Of a DNA stretch of 51,232 nucleotides, positions 43,319 through 51,057 are shown one piece after another. Origin of the DNA: Asanoa iriomotensis (GTDB taxonomy: Bacteria > Actinomycetota > Actinomycetes > Mycobacteriales > Micromonosporaceae); contig NZ_BONC01000059.1 in assembly GCF_016862515.1 (NCBI RefSeq), forward strand, positions 1 to 51,232, given 5' to 3'. How positions within the stretch are numbered: position 1 is the first letter of the stretch; the number at the start of each line of letters is the position of its first letter. The notes below the pieces were generated by a model. It was not told the origin of the DNA, searched no databases, and worked only from the letters and a program-made list of their open reading frames with translations. Both the position numbers and the translations under genes were made by a program.

Positions 43319-44370
43319 AGCTTCACGGGCATGATCAGGGAGTACGTGCGGTCGTCCGTTGGGCGGCGGATGGCCAGCGGGCGGATCGGGCCGTCCAGCT
43401 CGAGCACCAGCTGGCCGTCGCCGCCCGCCGTGAGGGCCTGGAGCAGGAACTCGCGGTTGACCGCCACGTGCTCGTCGGCGCCGTTCTGCCATTCGGCCTC
43501 GCCGACCAGGTCGATCTTCTGGCCGTCGGCGATGGCCAGGACGGCCAGCTCGTGGTCGATGCCGTCGTGCTGGCGGATCACCCGGGGGGACTCGTTGACG
43601 GCCTGCCGCAGTGTCGCGGCGTCGATCGGGGTGCGGTGGGGGCTGCCGCCGGCGGTGCCTTCGGCGACGACTCGGCGGTAGTCGGGGAAGTCGTACGCCA
43701 GCGGCTCGTCCTTGATCGCCCAATCGGTGCCTTTTGCCTCGACCGTGGTCGCGGTGAGGTGGATCGTGATGGTTTCGGTTTGTCGCGCGGCGTGTTCGCG
43801 GACCTGGTCGATCCAGGGCAATGGGGCGATGTGCCGGGTGGCCGGGCCGTCGACGGTGGCGGGCTCGCGGTGGATCGCCATGCGGTAGCGGTCGGTGGCC
43901 ACGAGGGTGATCGCGCCGGGTTCGACGTCGAGCAGGACGCCGGCGAGCATGGGCAGGTCCGGGTTGGTGCTGGCGGCGAACCGGACGCTGTCGAACGCGG
44001 CGGCCAGCACTGCGCTGGTCAGGGTGACGGTGGTCATCGGGATCTCCTGCGTGTCGAGAAGGGCGTGTACGCGGGAGAGCTCGCGGCGGGCGTCGGTGAG
44101 GCCGGCCTCGAGGCGGTGCAGATGCTGGTCGAGCAGCCGGTGCGCGGCTGCCGTCTCCGACTTGAGCACCGCGGCGATCTCGGCGACCGGCATGCCGACC
44201 CGGCGCAGGCCGGCGACCAGGCGGGCCTGACGGACCTGACGGTCGTCGTACCAGCGGTAGCCGTTCTCCGGGTCGACCAGCGCGGGCACGAGCACGCCGG
44301 CGCGGTCGTAGAACCGCAGCGCGCTCACGCTCAGGCCGCTGGCCCGGGCCGTGTCGCCGATGCTCCGCAT
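43315..44370 (-). CDS. MerR regulator fused to a DNA polymerase III beta-clamp-like domain
   Basis: A 351-residue fusion. Residues 1-110 are a MerR regulator: helix-turn-helix SIGDTARASGLSVSALRFYD, then YRWYDDRQVRQARLVAGLRR and a coiled-coil. Residues 112-351 match the last two domains of DnaN: PMLAGVLLDV, the conserved TDRYRMA motif, and the C-terminal LIMPVKL (E. coli DnaN ends MPMRL), which forms the pocket where clamp partners dock. The ATG 44370 has a GGAGAG ribosome site; an upstream GTG at 44391 lies in the predicted -10 box and is excluded. The gene is next to a DNA ligase gene. It may tie clamp-like protein binding to gene control. An internal start is noted separately. Confidence 0.88.
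   Translation of the reverse strand: MRSIGDTARASGLSVSALRFYDRAGVLVPALVDPENGYRWYDDRQVRQARLVAGLRRVGMPVAEIAAVLKSETAAAHRLLDQHLHRLEAGLTDARRELSRVHALLDTQEIPMTTVTLTSAVLAAAFDSVRFAASTNPDLPMLAGVLLDVEPGAITLVATDRYRMAIHREPATVDGPATRHIAPLPWIDQVREHAARQTETITIHLTATTVEAKGTDWAIKDEPLAYDFPDYRRVVAEGTAGGSPHRTPIDAATLRQAVNESPRVIRQHDGIDHELAVLAIADGQKIDLVGEAEWQNGADEHVAVNREFLLQALTAGGDGQLVLELDGPIRPLAIRRPTDDRTYSLIMPVKL
44038..44048 (-). promoter_or_regulatory. internal ribosome site at the MerR/clamp border
   Basis: On the minus strand AGGAGA (44048-44043) stands 5 bases before an in-frame ATG at 44037, which begins MTTVTLTSAVL, exactly where the clamp-like domain starts. It is a stronger ribosome site than most gene starts in the window. 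It could allow a separate 240-residue clamp-like protein to be made from the same mRNA, or be a relic of two once-separate genes. Confidence 0.5.
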
Positions 44371-44389
44371 GTCGCTCTCCACATCCGTC

Positions 44390-44420
44390 ACCCTGGGGCC
44401 TCGACTTTGTCGAGGGTCAA
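44390..44420 (-). promoter_or_regulatory. MerR-type promoter and operator
   Basis: A perfect palindrome with 7-base arms, CCTCGAC-TTT-GTCGAGG, lies at 44399-44415. Reading the minus strand, TTGACC (44420-44415) serves as the -35 box, and the weak -10 CAGGGT (44395-44390) follows after a long 19-base spacer holding the palindrome. A long spacer with a central dyad is the mark of promoters that MerR proteins activate by twisting DNA. Transcription would start near 44383, leaving the ATG at 44370 as the start codon. Confidence 0.8.
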
Positions 44421-44521
44421 GCCGGCTCGCCCTGCTTGCCTTTCGCCGCACGGATTTTTGTCGGAGGTCCCTGGTACTCATGTCCCTATGGAACACGGGG
44501 TGATTGTGCCGGGCAGTGGGT

Positions 44522-45517
44522 TCAGGGGTGCGGGAGGCGGGCCTCGCGGGGGCGGCGGTCTGGGCGCAGGCCGCGCCACGACGGGTGGCGCAGTCTTCCC
44601 TCCGGGGTCACTGACCGGAAGACGACCTCGCCCACCACCTTAGGGCGCACCCAGCGCACCCCGCGCCGGTCCGCCGTGGGGATCTCATATGCCAGCGGTG
44701 AGCGGTCGGTCTCCAGCGGGCCCAACAGGGCGAGCAGCTCGCCGAGCATGTCGTCCGTGAATCCGGTGCCGACTCCACCGCAATAGGCGAGCTTGTCCTG
44801 GTCGTCATAGGCGCCCAGCACGAGCGAGCCGATCGTGCCCGCGCGCCGCCCGGCGCCGGGTTTCCAGCCGACGACGACCACCTCGGTGGTCTGGATGAAG
44901 GGAGTCTTGAGCCAGACGGGCGAACGCCGTCCGGGGTGATAGGTGCCGTCGACACGCTTGGAGACCACGCCTTCCATGCCGCGCTCGCGCGCGGTGGCCA
45001 TCACGGCGTCGGGGTCGGTCTCGAAGTAGGGCGCGACCAGCACGGGCTGCTCGTCGATGCCAAGCCCGTCGAGCACGGCGCGGCGCTCGTGCCACGGGCG
45101 CGCGGTCAGCGGCTCGTCGAGGAAGAGCACGTCGAAGACGCCGTATACGACCGGGGTGGCGGCGATCAGCGCCGGGCTGGGGCTGACCACGTGCATGCGG
45201 CGCTGCAGCGACGAGAACGACGAGACGCCGCGCTTGTCGAAGGTGACGATCTCACCGTCGAGCACGACTCTCCGGCGGCCGACCAGGTCGGCGACCACGC
45301 CTAGTTCGGGGTAGCTCGCGGTGACGTCGAGGTCGTTGCGGGACCGCAGCCGGATACCGCCGCGCCCGTCGGTGTAGGCGACGGTGCGAACGCCGTCCCA
45401 CTTGAACTCGTAGGCCCAGCCGGGGTTGGTGGGGATCTCACCCGGCACGGCCAGCATGGGCTCGATCACCGGCGGCCAACCGAGCCCAGGCGGCTTACGC
45501 CGCGCCGCGGGGCTCAC
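44522..45517 (-). CDS. ATP-dependent DNA ligase (LigC/LigD ligase-domain type)
   Basis: A 331-residue ligase. The AMP-accepting lysine is in motif I, YEFKWDGVR; further motifs are RLRSRNDLD, VVLDGEIVTFD, VYGVFDVLFLD, EGVVSKR and WLKTPF, followed by an OB-fold with VVVGWKPGAGRRAGTIGSL. Length and motifs fit the LigC or the ligase part of LigD, enzymes of non-homologous end joining and gap repair in actinomycetes; no Ku or polymerase domain is adjacent. The GTG start at 45517 overlaps the stop of a repeat-rich upstream frame as GTGA. The first 30 codons have a diverged copy 401 bases upstream. Its 3' end lies 151 bases from the MerR-clamp start. Confidence 0.92.
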   Translation of the reverse strand: MSPAARRKPPGLGWPPVIEPMLAVPGEIPTNPGWAYEFKWDGVRTVAYTDGRGGIRLRSRNDLDVTASYPELGVVADLVGRRRVVLDGEIVTFDKRGVSSFSSLQRRMHVVSPSPALIAATPVVYGVFDVLFLDEPLTARPWHERRAVLDGLGIDEQPVLVAPYFETDPDAVMATARERGMEGVVSKRVDGTYHPGRRSPVWLKTPFIQTTEVVVVGWKPGAGRRAGTIGSLVLGAYDDQDKLAYCGGVGTGFTDDMLGELLALLGPLETDRSPLAYEIPTADRRGVRWVRPKVVGEVVFRSVTPEGRLRHPSWRGLRPDRRPREARLPHP

Positions 45518-45529
45518 CGCGGTCCCGCC
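45424..45529. repeat. direct repeat, copy A (5' end of the ligase gene)
   Basis: About 106 bases covering the ligase start codon and first 30 codons recur 401 bases further on, at 45825-45930. By hand alignment about 86 of 106 positions agree, with 23 identical bases at 45456-45478. Copy A codes for the conserved WPPVIEPML segment of the ligase. Confidence 0.85.
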
Positions 45530-45548
45530 GGGCTGATCACGCCGGCGT

Positions 45549-45820
45549 GTGGCTTCGTCGCGGTGCGGCCACGGGCCGGTGCGGTGCCGCGTGGCTTTGT
45601 GGCGGTGTGGCCAGGGGCCGGCGCCGTGCCGCATGGCCTTGTCGCGGTGTGGCCACGGGTCGGTGCGGTGCCGCGTGGCTTTGTGGCGGTGTGGCCAGGG
45701 GCCGGTGCGGTGCCGCGTGGCTTTGTGGCGGTGTGGCCACGGGTCGGTGCGGTGCCGCGTGGCTTTGTGGCGGTGTGGCCACGGGTCGGTGCGGTAGCGC
45801 AGGGCTTTGTTCCGGTGTGG
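45549..45820. repeat. 42-base tandem repeat, six full copies and a partial one
   Basis: Units begin at 45549, 45591, 45633, 45675, 45717, 45759 and 45801 (partial). Each opens with GTGGCTTTGTGGCGGTGTGG or a close variant and ends with GTGCGGTGCCGC. Copies 4 to 6 are nearly identical; the first and third differ more. A period of 42 bases is 14 codons, so no frame is broken by gain or loss of units. There are no unique spacers, so it is not a CRISPR. Confidence 0.92.
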
Positions 45821-45824
45821 CTCG

Positions 45825-45930
45825 GGCTGGTGGGGATCTCGCCCCTCGGCGCCGGTATGGGCTCGATCACCGGCGGCCAGCCGGGCCCCGGCGGCTCACG
45901 CCGCGCCACAGGGCCTCCTGCGGTGCCGCC
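45825..45930. repeat. direct repeat, copy B (pseudo 5' end of the ligase gene)
   Basis: The diverged second copy of the ligase start region, directly after the 42-base repeats. Its minus-strand translation contains PGPGWPPVIEPIPAPRGEIP, against PPGLGWPPVIEPMLAVPGEIP without the last residue in the ligase. The ligase motif I lysine segment that follows in copy A is absent here, so the copy is not functional as a ligase. Confidence 0.85.
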
Positions 45931-46268
45931 AAGCGCGCCGTGCCGGCGCCTCGCGGCGCTGACGGGTCTCAACGCGGTGTTGGGATTTAGCGTGGCGCCA
46001 TGCAGTTTTGCCGCGGTGCGGCCTGCCAGCGTCCTGCTGGTAGCAGGTGGCGTTGCGACGGCGGGCTTGGTCGGGTTGGCATGCGGCCTTGTCATGGCGT
46101 GGCTCGGCTCAACCGCGGCGCGGTTTCGAGCGATGGCGGTGCCGCGCTCTATCGTTGCGGCGCGCGGCGTTGTCGCGACCTCGGGTGGCGCAATGCCGCC
46201 GGGTGGCCGCGCGTCTGTGCGCGATGTCGTCGCGGTTGGGCCCGGTCGTCTTGCGGACCCGCCGGGTG

Positions 46269-48785
46269 TCATCGCCGTGCTCCCTCGAGTTGGGGTTTCG
46301 GCGGTGGGGCGCCCTCGATGTCGAGGCGGGGGAGGAGGCGGTCGAGCCAGCGCGGGATCCACCAGGAGCGGTCATCGAGGATCGAGAGGATTGCCGGCAC
46401 CAGGATCATCCGGACGATGCTGGCGTCCAGCAGCACCGATGCCGCCATGCCGACCGCGAGCATTTTGATCGTCGGGTCCGGGTCGGCGACGAAGCTGATG
46501 AATACCACGATCATGATCAGTGCGGCCGTGGTGATCACCCGGGCGGTGCCGCCGATGCCGAGTGCGACGCTGCGGCGGGTGTCGTGGGTGTGCAGGTAGG
46601 CCTCGTGTACGCGTGACATCAGGAAGACCTCGTAGTCCATCGACAGCCCGAAGACGACGGCGAACATGATCATTGGGACGTACGCCGGGATGGACAGGCC
46701 CATGTCCACCCCGATCAGCGACGCGCCCCAGCCCCACTGGAAGACGGCGACGATCACGCCGTAGGCGGCGCCTACCGAGAGGAGGTTGAACACGGCGGCC
46801 TGGATGCCGATCGCCAGCGAGCGGAAAGCGGTCGTCAACAGCAGCAGCGACAGGACCACCACAGCGAGGATCAGCCACGGCAGCCGCTCGACGGTGCGTG
46901 CGGTGAAGTCGTCGTAGCCGGCCGTCGTTCCGGTGACGAAGGTGGTCGCCGGCACGGTCGGCAGCACGTCGTCGCGGAGCCGGTGCAGCAGGTCGGTGGT
47001 CGCCTGGTCCGAGGGCCCGGTGGTCGGGATGACGTTGAGGATCGCGGCGGTGCCCCCCGGGTTGACCAGCGGCTGCGTCACCGAGGCCACGCCGGGCTGC
47101 TGTTCGAGGGTGAGCTGGGTGCTGGTGAGCAGGGTCTCGGCGTTGGTGCCGGGTGGAACCTCGACGACCACGGTCAACGGCCCGTTGGTGCCGGGACCGA
47201 AACCTTGTGCGATCAGGTCGTACGCCCGGCGGTCGCTGTAACTCGTCGGATCGGTGCCGGGCCCGAGCTGCCCGAAGCTGATCCAGATCAACGGGATGGT
47301 GATCACCAGCAGCGCGGCGACGGCACCGATCGCCCAGGGCCAGGGTTGCCGGCTGACATACCGGCCCCACCGCGCGAACGCCCCACGCTCGTGCGCGGGA
47401 TGAACAACGGAATCGGTCCGCGCCCCACCAGGGGTTCCAGACTCACCCGGGCGGCCACCCGCGCCCCCGGGCGCCCGCGAGGCGGCGTTTGCTCCTGAGC
47501 CGCCGAGTCCCGGCCCCGTTCCGGGGCCGCTCGAGCTCAGGCCCGGGGTTGTTCCCGAGTCGCTGCGTCCCCGGCCTGTTCCTGACCCGCTCGAACTCGG
47601 TCCCGCTCCCGAGCCGCGCAGACCCGGCTCGGTCATTCCTGGGCCGCCGGGAGCCGGGCTCGCCCCTGGGCCGCTCGCACCTCCACCGCCAGGCGCCGCC
47701 TGCCGCCGTGGTTGCGGCGGCGCCGGCGGAACGGTCGTGCCGTCGGCACCACTGCCCGCGCGCCGGCGGCGGAAGCGCATCGCGCGGATGGTCCGCCCCG
47801 ACAGGCCCAGGAACGCCGGGATCAGCGTCAACGCCGCGATCATCGTCGTCGCCACGCCTAGCGCCGCCGAAACCCCGAGCGCGCTGATGAAGGGCAACCC
47901 CGCGATGTAGAGGCCGAGCATCGCGATGATCACCGTCGTACCGGCGACCAGGACGGCCATGCCCGAGTGCGTGTTGGCGCTGGACGCCGCGCCGACGTAG
48001 TCGTCCGTGTCCGCCAGGTGCTCGCGGTGCCGGGCCACCTGGAACAGGCCGTAGTCGATCGCCACGCCCAGGCCCAACAGCGTCGCCAGCGTCGGGCCCG
48101 TGGTCGGGAACGTGACCACTGCGGCCAGGAGGCCGATGATCGAGAGGGCGCTGAGGACCGAGAAGACCGCGGACACGAGCGGGATCAGGGCCGCGACCAC
48201 CGAGAAGAACATCAGGAAGAGCAGCACGAACGCGACCACGATGCCGACGATCTCCGAGCCCAGGTCGTTGGTGCTGCGGTCGATCTGGCCGGCGGCGGCG
48301 CCGTACTCGACCGTCAGGCCGGCCGCCCGGGCCGATGCCACGGCCTGGTTGAGCTGGGCCAGGTAGTCCGCGCCAAGCGTGTCCGTGGAGATGTCGAAGT
48401 TGACGTTGGCGTACGCGATCGTGCCGTCCGGCGACACCGTCTGCGGGTTCGTGGCGAACGGGCTCGTCGCGCTGATGACGTGCGTCAGCTTCGTGGTGTT
48501 GGCGACCGCCTGGTTGACCGCGCCTTCCTGCTGCAGCACCGTCGTGCCCGGCGGTGAGTGGAAGACGAGTTGACCCACGAACGTGCTCTGGCCCGGGAAC
48601 TCGGACGCGATGATCTGCGTGCCCTTGTCGGACTGACTACCCGGCACCGTGTAGTTGTTGTTGTAGGTGCCACCCCACCGGTTGTTGCCCACCACCAGCC
48701 CGACCACCAGCACCAGCCAGGCGGCGATGACGATCCAATGGTGGCGGGCGCAGGTGCGCCCGAGGCGGGCCAGGAACGCGTGCAT
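46269..48785 (-). CDS. MMPL-family transporter
   Basis: An 838-residue membrane protein of the RND/MMPL superfamily, which exports lipids or drugs using the proton gradient. ATG 48785 gives the typical start HAFLARLGRTCARHHW before the first helix (WIVIAAWLVLVVGLVVG); AGGGGA lies upstream. Each half has one helix, an outside domain and five more helices; conserved patterns are YGLFQVARHREHL in the first half and the sister FGLSMDYEVFLMSRVHE in the second. Between the halves lies an unusual low-complexity linker of about 110 residues, rich in Gly, Ser and Pro (GSGTGRGRSDSGTTPGLSSS). The next gene upstream on the strand is an acyl-CoA synthetase, which may share lipid metabolism. Confidence 0.92.
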   Translation of the reverse strand: MHAFLARLGRTCARHHWIVIAAWLVLVVGLVVGNNRWGGTYNNNYTVPGSQSDKGTQIIASEFPGQSTFVGQLVFHSPPGTTVLQQEGAVNQAVANTTKLTHVISATSPFATNPQTVSPDGTIAYANVNFDISTDTLGADYLAQLNQAVASARAAGLTVEYGAAAGQIDRSTNDLGSEIVGIVVAFVLLFLMFFSVVAALIPLVSAVFSVLSALSIIGLLAAVVTFPTTGPTLATLLGLGVAIDYGLFQVARHREHLADTDDYVGAASSANTHSGMAVLVAGTTVIIAMLGLYIAGLPFISALGVSAALGVATTMIAALTLIPAFLGLSGRTIRAMRFRRRRAGSGADGTTVPPAPPQPRRQAAPGGGGASGPGASPAPGGPGMTEPGLRGSGAGPSSSGSGTGRGRSDSGTTPGLSSSGPGTGPGLGGSGANAASRAPGGAGGRPGESGTPGGARTDSVVHPAHERGAFARWGRYVSRQPWPWAIGAVAALLVITIPLIWISFGQLGPGTDPTSYSDRRAYDLIAQGFGPGTNGPLTVVVEVPPGTNAETLLTSTQLTLEQQPGVASVTQPLVNPGGTAAILNVIPTTGPSDQATTDLLHRLRDDVLPTVPATTFVTGTTAGYDDFTARTVERLPWLILAVVVLSLLLLTTAFRSLAIGIQAAVFNLLSVGAAYGVIVAVFQWGWGASLIGVDMGLSIPAYVPMIMFAVVFGLSMDYEVFLMSRVHEAYLHTHDTRRSVALGIGGTARVITTAALIMIVVFISFVADPDPTIKMLAVGMAASVLLDASIVRMILVPAILSILDDRSWWIPRWLDRLLPRLDIEGAPPPKPQLEGARR

Positions 48786-48852
48786 GCGAGGTCCCCTTCG
48801 GGCGGCCCAGGCCTTCGGGCGGTCCAGGGACCGGGCATTTAGCTTAAAACGG

Positions 48853-50541
48853 TCAAGTCGTCCGGGTGTCCTCCTCGCGGAACTCCGTCGCCGGGCGGCC
48901 GCCGGCCGCGTACGCGTCATGGTCGTTGGTCCGCAGTTCGACCCGGCGGATCTTGCCCGACAGCGTCTTGGGCAGCGCGGCGAACTCGAGGCGCCGCACG
49001 CGCTTGAACGGCGCCAAATGTTCCCGGCAGTGCGCGAAGATGGCGGCCGCCGTCGTGGCGTCGGGCTCCCAGCCGGACGCGAGCACCACGAACGCCTTCG
49101 GCACGGCGAGGCGCACCGGGTCCGGCGAGGGCACCACCGCCGCCTCGGCCACCGCCGGATGCTCGATCAGGACACTCTCGAGCTCGAACGGCGAGATCCG
49201 GTAGTCCGACGCCTTGAACACGTCGTCTATCCGCCCGACATAGGTGATGTATCCGTCGGAGTCGCGCGAGCCGACGTCTCCCGTGTGGTAGTAGCCTCCG
49301 GCCATCGCCTCGGCATTGCGCTCCGGGTCGCCCTGATAGCCGACCATCAGCCCCAGCGGCCGGTCGCCAAGGTCCAGACAGATCTCACCGTCGTCGCCGG
49401 GCCGGCCGGTGGACGGGTCGACGAGCGCCACCGCGTACCCGGGCAATGGCCGACCCATCGAACCCGGCTTCACCTTCTGCCCGGGCGTGTTGGCGATCTG
49501 CACCGTCGTCTCGGTCTGTCCGAAGCCGTCGCGAATGGTCAGTCCCCACGCCCGGCGTACCTGCTCGATGATCTCCGGGTTGAGGGGTTCGCCCGCGGCC
49601 ACCGCCTCCCGCGGCGGGGTGCGCAGCGTGCGCAGGTCGGCCTGCACGAGCATGCGCCAGACGGTCGGCGGCGCGCAGAAGGTCGTGACGCCGCAGCGGG
49701 ACATCTGCGCCATCAGCGCGCCCGCGTCGAACCGGCTGTAGTTGTAGAGGAACACGCACGCCTGCGCGTTCCACGGTGCGAACACGTTGCTCCACGCGTG
49801 CTTGGCCCACCCCGGGGACGAGATGTTGAGGTGGACGTCGCCGGGCCGCAGGCCGATCCAGTACATGGTCGAAAGATGACCCACGGGGTACGACGCGTGC
49901 GTGTGCTCCACCAACTTCGGCAGCGCGGTCGTGCCGGAGGTGAAGTAAAGGAGCAGAGGATCGGTCGCGCGGGTAGGCCCGGACGGGGTGAACAACACGC
50001 CGGCGTCGGCACTCGCCGCGTAATCGAGCCAACCATCGACGGAAGTGCCCACCGCGATCCGGCTGTAATCACCCGCGACCTCCGCCAGCTTGCCCGTCGA
50101 CGCGGCGGTCGTGATGACGTGCCGGGCGTCGCCCCGGTCCAGCCGGTCCCGCAGATCAGCCGGCCCCAACAGCGGCGTCGCCGGGATGATCACCGCGCCG
50201 AGCTTGGCGCAGGCCAAGATCGTCTCCCAGAGCTCGACCTGGTTGCCGAGCATGACGATGACCCGGTCGCCGCGGCCGACACCGACCTCGTCGCGCAGCC
50301 AGTTGGCCACCTGGTTGGAGCGCTCGGCCAGCTCGCGGAACGACCGCTTGGCCTCGGACCCGTCCTCCTCGACGATCCACAAGGCCGGCGCGTCGTTGCC
50401 CTGTGCCATCGGGTCGAACCAGTCCAGCGCCCAGTTGAACGCGGCCAGGTCGGGCCACCGAAACTCCGCGAACGCCCGGTCGTAGTCGTCTGCGACGTCG
50501 AGGAGATAGTCCCGCGCCGCCCGAAACGCTTCTCCGCTCAC
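48853..50541 (-). CDS. AMP-dependent acyl-CoA synthetase
   Basis: A 562-residue adenylate-forming enzyme that activates a carboxylic acid with ATP and joins it to coenzyme A. The phosphate-binding loop is LYFTSGTTALPK, the A5 region is DGFGQTETT, the A7 aspartate is in YYHTGDVGSRDSDGYITYVG, and the catalytic lysine is in LSGKIRR near the C-terminus. It resembles medium-chain or acetoacetyl-type acyl-CoA synthetases (AFNWALDWFDPMA opening). The GTG at 50541 is the best start for a full N-terminus. It lies 67 bases upstream of the MMPL start on the same strand and is divergent from the YciI-like gene. The exact acid is unknown. Confidence 0.92.
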   Translation of the reverse strand: MSGEAFRAARDYLLDVADDYDRAFAEFRWPDLAAFNWALDWFDPMAQGNDAPALWIVEEDGSEAKRSFRELAERSNQVANWLRDEVGVGRGDRVIVMLGNQVELWETILACAKLGAVIIPATPLLGPADLRDRLDRGDARHVITTAASTGKLAEVAGDYSRIAVGTSVDGWLDYAASADAGVLFTPSGPTRATDPLLLYFTSGTTALPKLVEHTHASYPVGHLSTMYWIGLRPGDVHLNISSPGWAKHAWSNVFAPWNAQACVFLYNYSRFDAGALMAQMSRCGVTTFCAPPTVWRMLVQADLRTLRTPPREAVAAGEPLNPEIIEQVRRAWGLTIRDGFGQTETTVQIANTPGQKVKPGSMGRPLPGYAVALVDPSTGRPGDDGEICLDLGDRPLGLMVGYQGDPERNAEAMAGGYYHTGDVGSRDSDGYITYVGRIDDVFKASDYRISPFELESVLIEHPAVAEAAVVPSPDPVRLAVPKAFVVLASGWEPDATTAAAIFAHCREHLAPFKRVRRLEFAALPKTLSGKIRRVELRTNDHDAYAAGGRPATEFREEDTRTT

Positions 50542-50589
50542 CGCCCCAGTCTGCTCCCGATCATGGTGAAGCGCGCGACACTGAGGGGC

Positions 50590-50973
50590 ATGAAATATCT
50601 GATCATGGTGTACGGAAACCCGCAGTCACGCGCCATCTGGGCGGGCTTCACGGACGAGCAGCGGGCGGCCGGCATGACCGAACACCTGGCCCTCCGCGAG
50701 GCTATGGCCGCCGCCGGGGAGTTGCTGCTCTCGGAACGCCTGGCCGACCCGTCGACCGGCACCCGCCTGCCGGCACAGCCCGCCGCGCTGGCGTCACTGG
50801 GCCTGCCGAGCGACGGCCCGTTCGCGGAGTCGAAGGAGCACCTGGCGGGCTTCTACCTGGTCGACTGCGACTCGGAGGAGCGTGCCCTGGAATGGGCGGC
50901 GCGCATCCCGGAAGCATCCCTCGGCCTGGTCGAGGTCCGCCCGGTCTGGTCGGGCGACATCACCAAAAAGTAG
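50590..50973 (+). CDS. YciI-like (YCII-domain) protein
   Basis: A 127-residue protein of the YCII superfamily, a ferredoxin-like fold: MKYLIMVYGNPQSRAIW opens it and DGPFAESKEHLAGFYLVDCD is the family core with the histidine/aspartate environment; ALEWAARIPEASLGLVEVRP closes it. In actinomycetes such genes often stand beside ECF sigma genes and are thought to act as small enzymes or ligand sensors; none is adjacent here. The ATG at 50590 has GAGGGG just upstream. It is divergent from the acyl-CoA synthetase, 48 bases away. Confidence 0.9.
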   Translation: MKYLIMVYGNPQSRAIWAGFTDEQRAAGMTEHLALREAMAAAGELLLSERLADPSTGTRLPAQPAALASLGLPSDGPFAESKEHLAGFYLVDCDSEERALEWAARIPEASLGLVEVRPVWSGDITKK

Positions 50974-50976
50974 CGT

Positions 50977-51038
50977 TCGGACTCGTTGTCCGACATGCCC
51001 GGTGCGACGGCCTTACGGTTTGGCCCCACCCGTCGCAC
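50977..51038 (+). terminator. two stem-loops after the YciI-like gene
   Basis: First hairpin: TCGGAC at 50977-50982 with GTCCGA at 50988-50993, loop TCGTT. Second: GTGCGACGG at 51002-51010 with CCGTCGCAC at 51030-51038, a 9-base stem with a 19-base loop. No T-run follows. One or both probably end transcription before the next gene. Confidence 0.55.
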
Positions 51039-51057
51039 GACCGAGGACTGCAACACG

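Larger units (their letters stand above)
45518..46268. other. gene-poor repeat region between ligase and MMPL genes
   Basis: About 750 bases without a confident gene. The lower part (45549-45820) is a 42-base tandem repeat; 45825-45930 is a diverged copy of the ligase gene's 5' end; the rest (45931-46268) is GT- and GC-rich sequence with faint echoes of the same repeat. Open frames run through on both strands, because a 42-base unit keeps every frame open, but in the repeat unit only 10 of 14 third positions are G or C in either leading frame, well below real genes here. A minus-strand frame ending at 45514 overlaps the ligase GTG as GTGA and holds 14-residue repeats (GHTATKPRGTAPTR); I do not call it a gene. 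Confidence 0.7.

Noticed and set aside
45549-45820. Possible CRISPR array
   Set aside because: The 42-base units are directly joined without unique spacers and no cas genes are near; it is a minisatellite.
45563-46468. A 301-codon plus-strand frame through the repeats
   Set aside because: It overlaps the MMPL 3' end antisense, has low third-position GC in the repeats and no ribosome site; open only because the unit is 42 bases.
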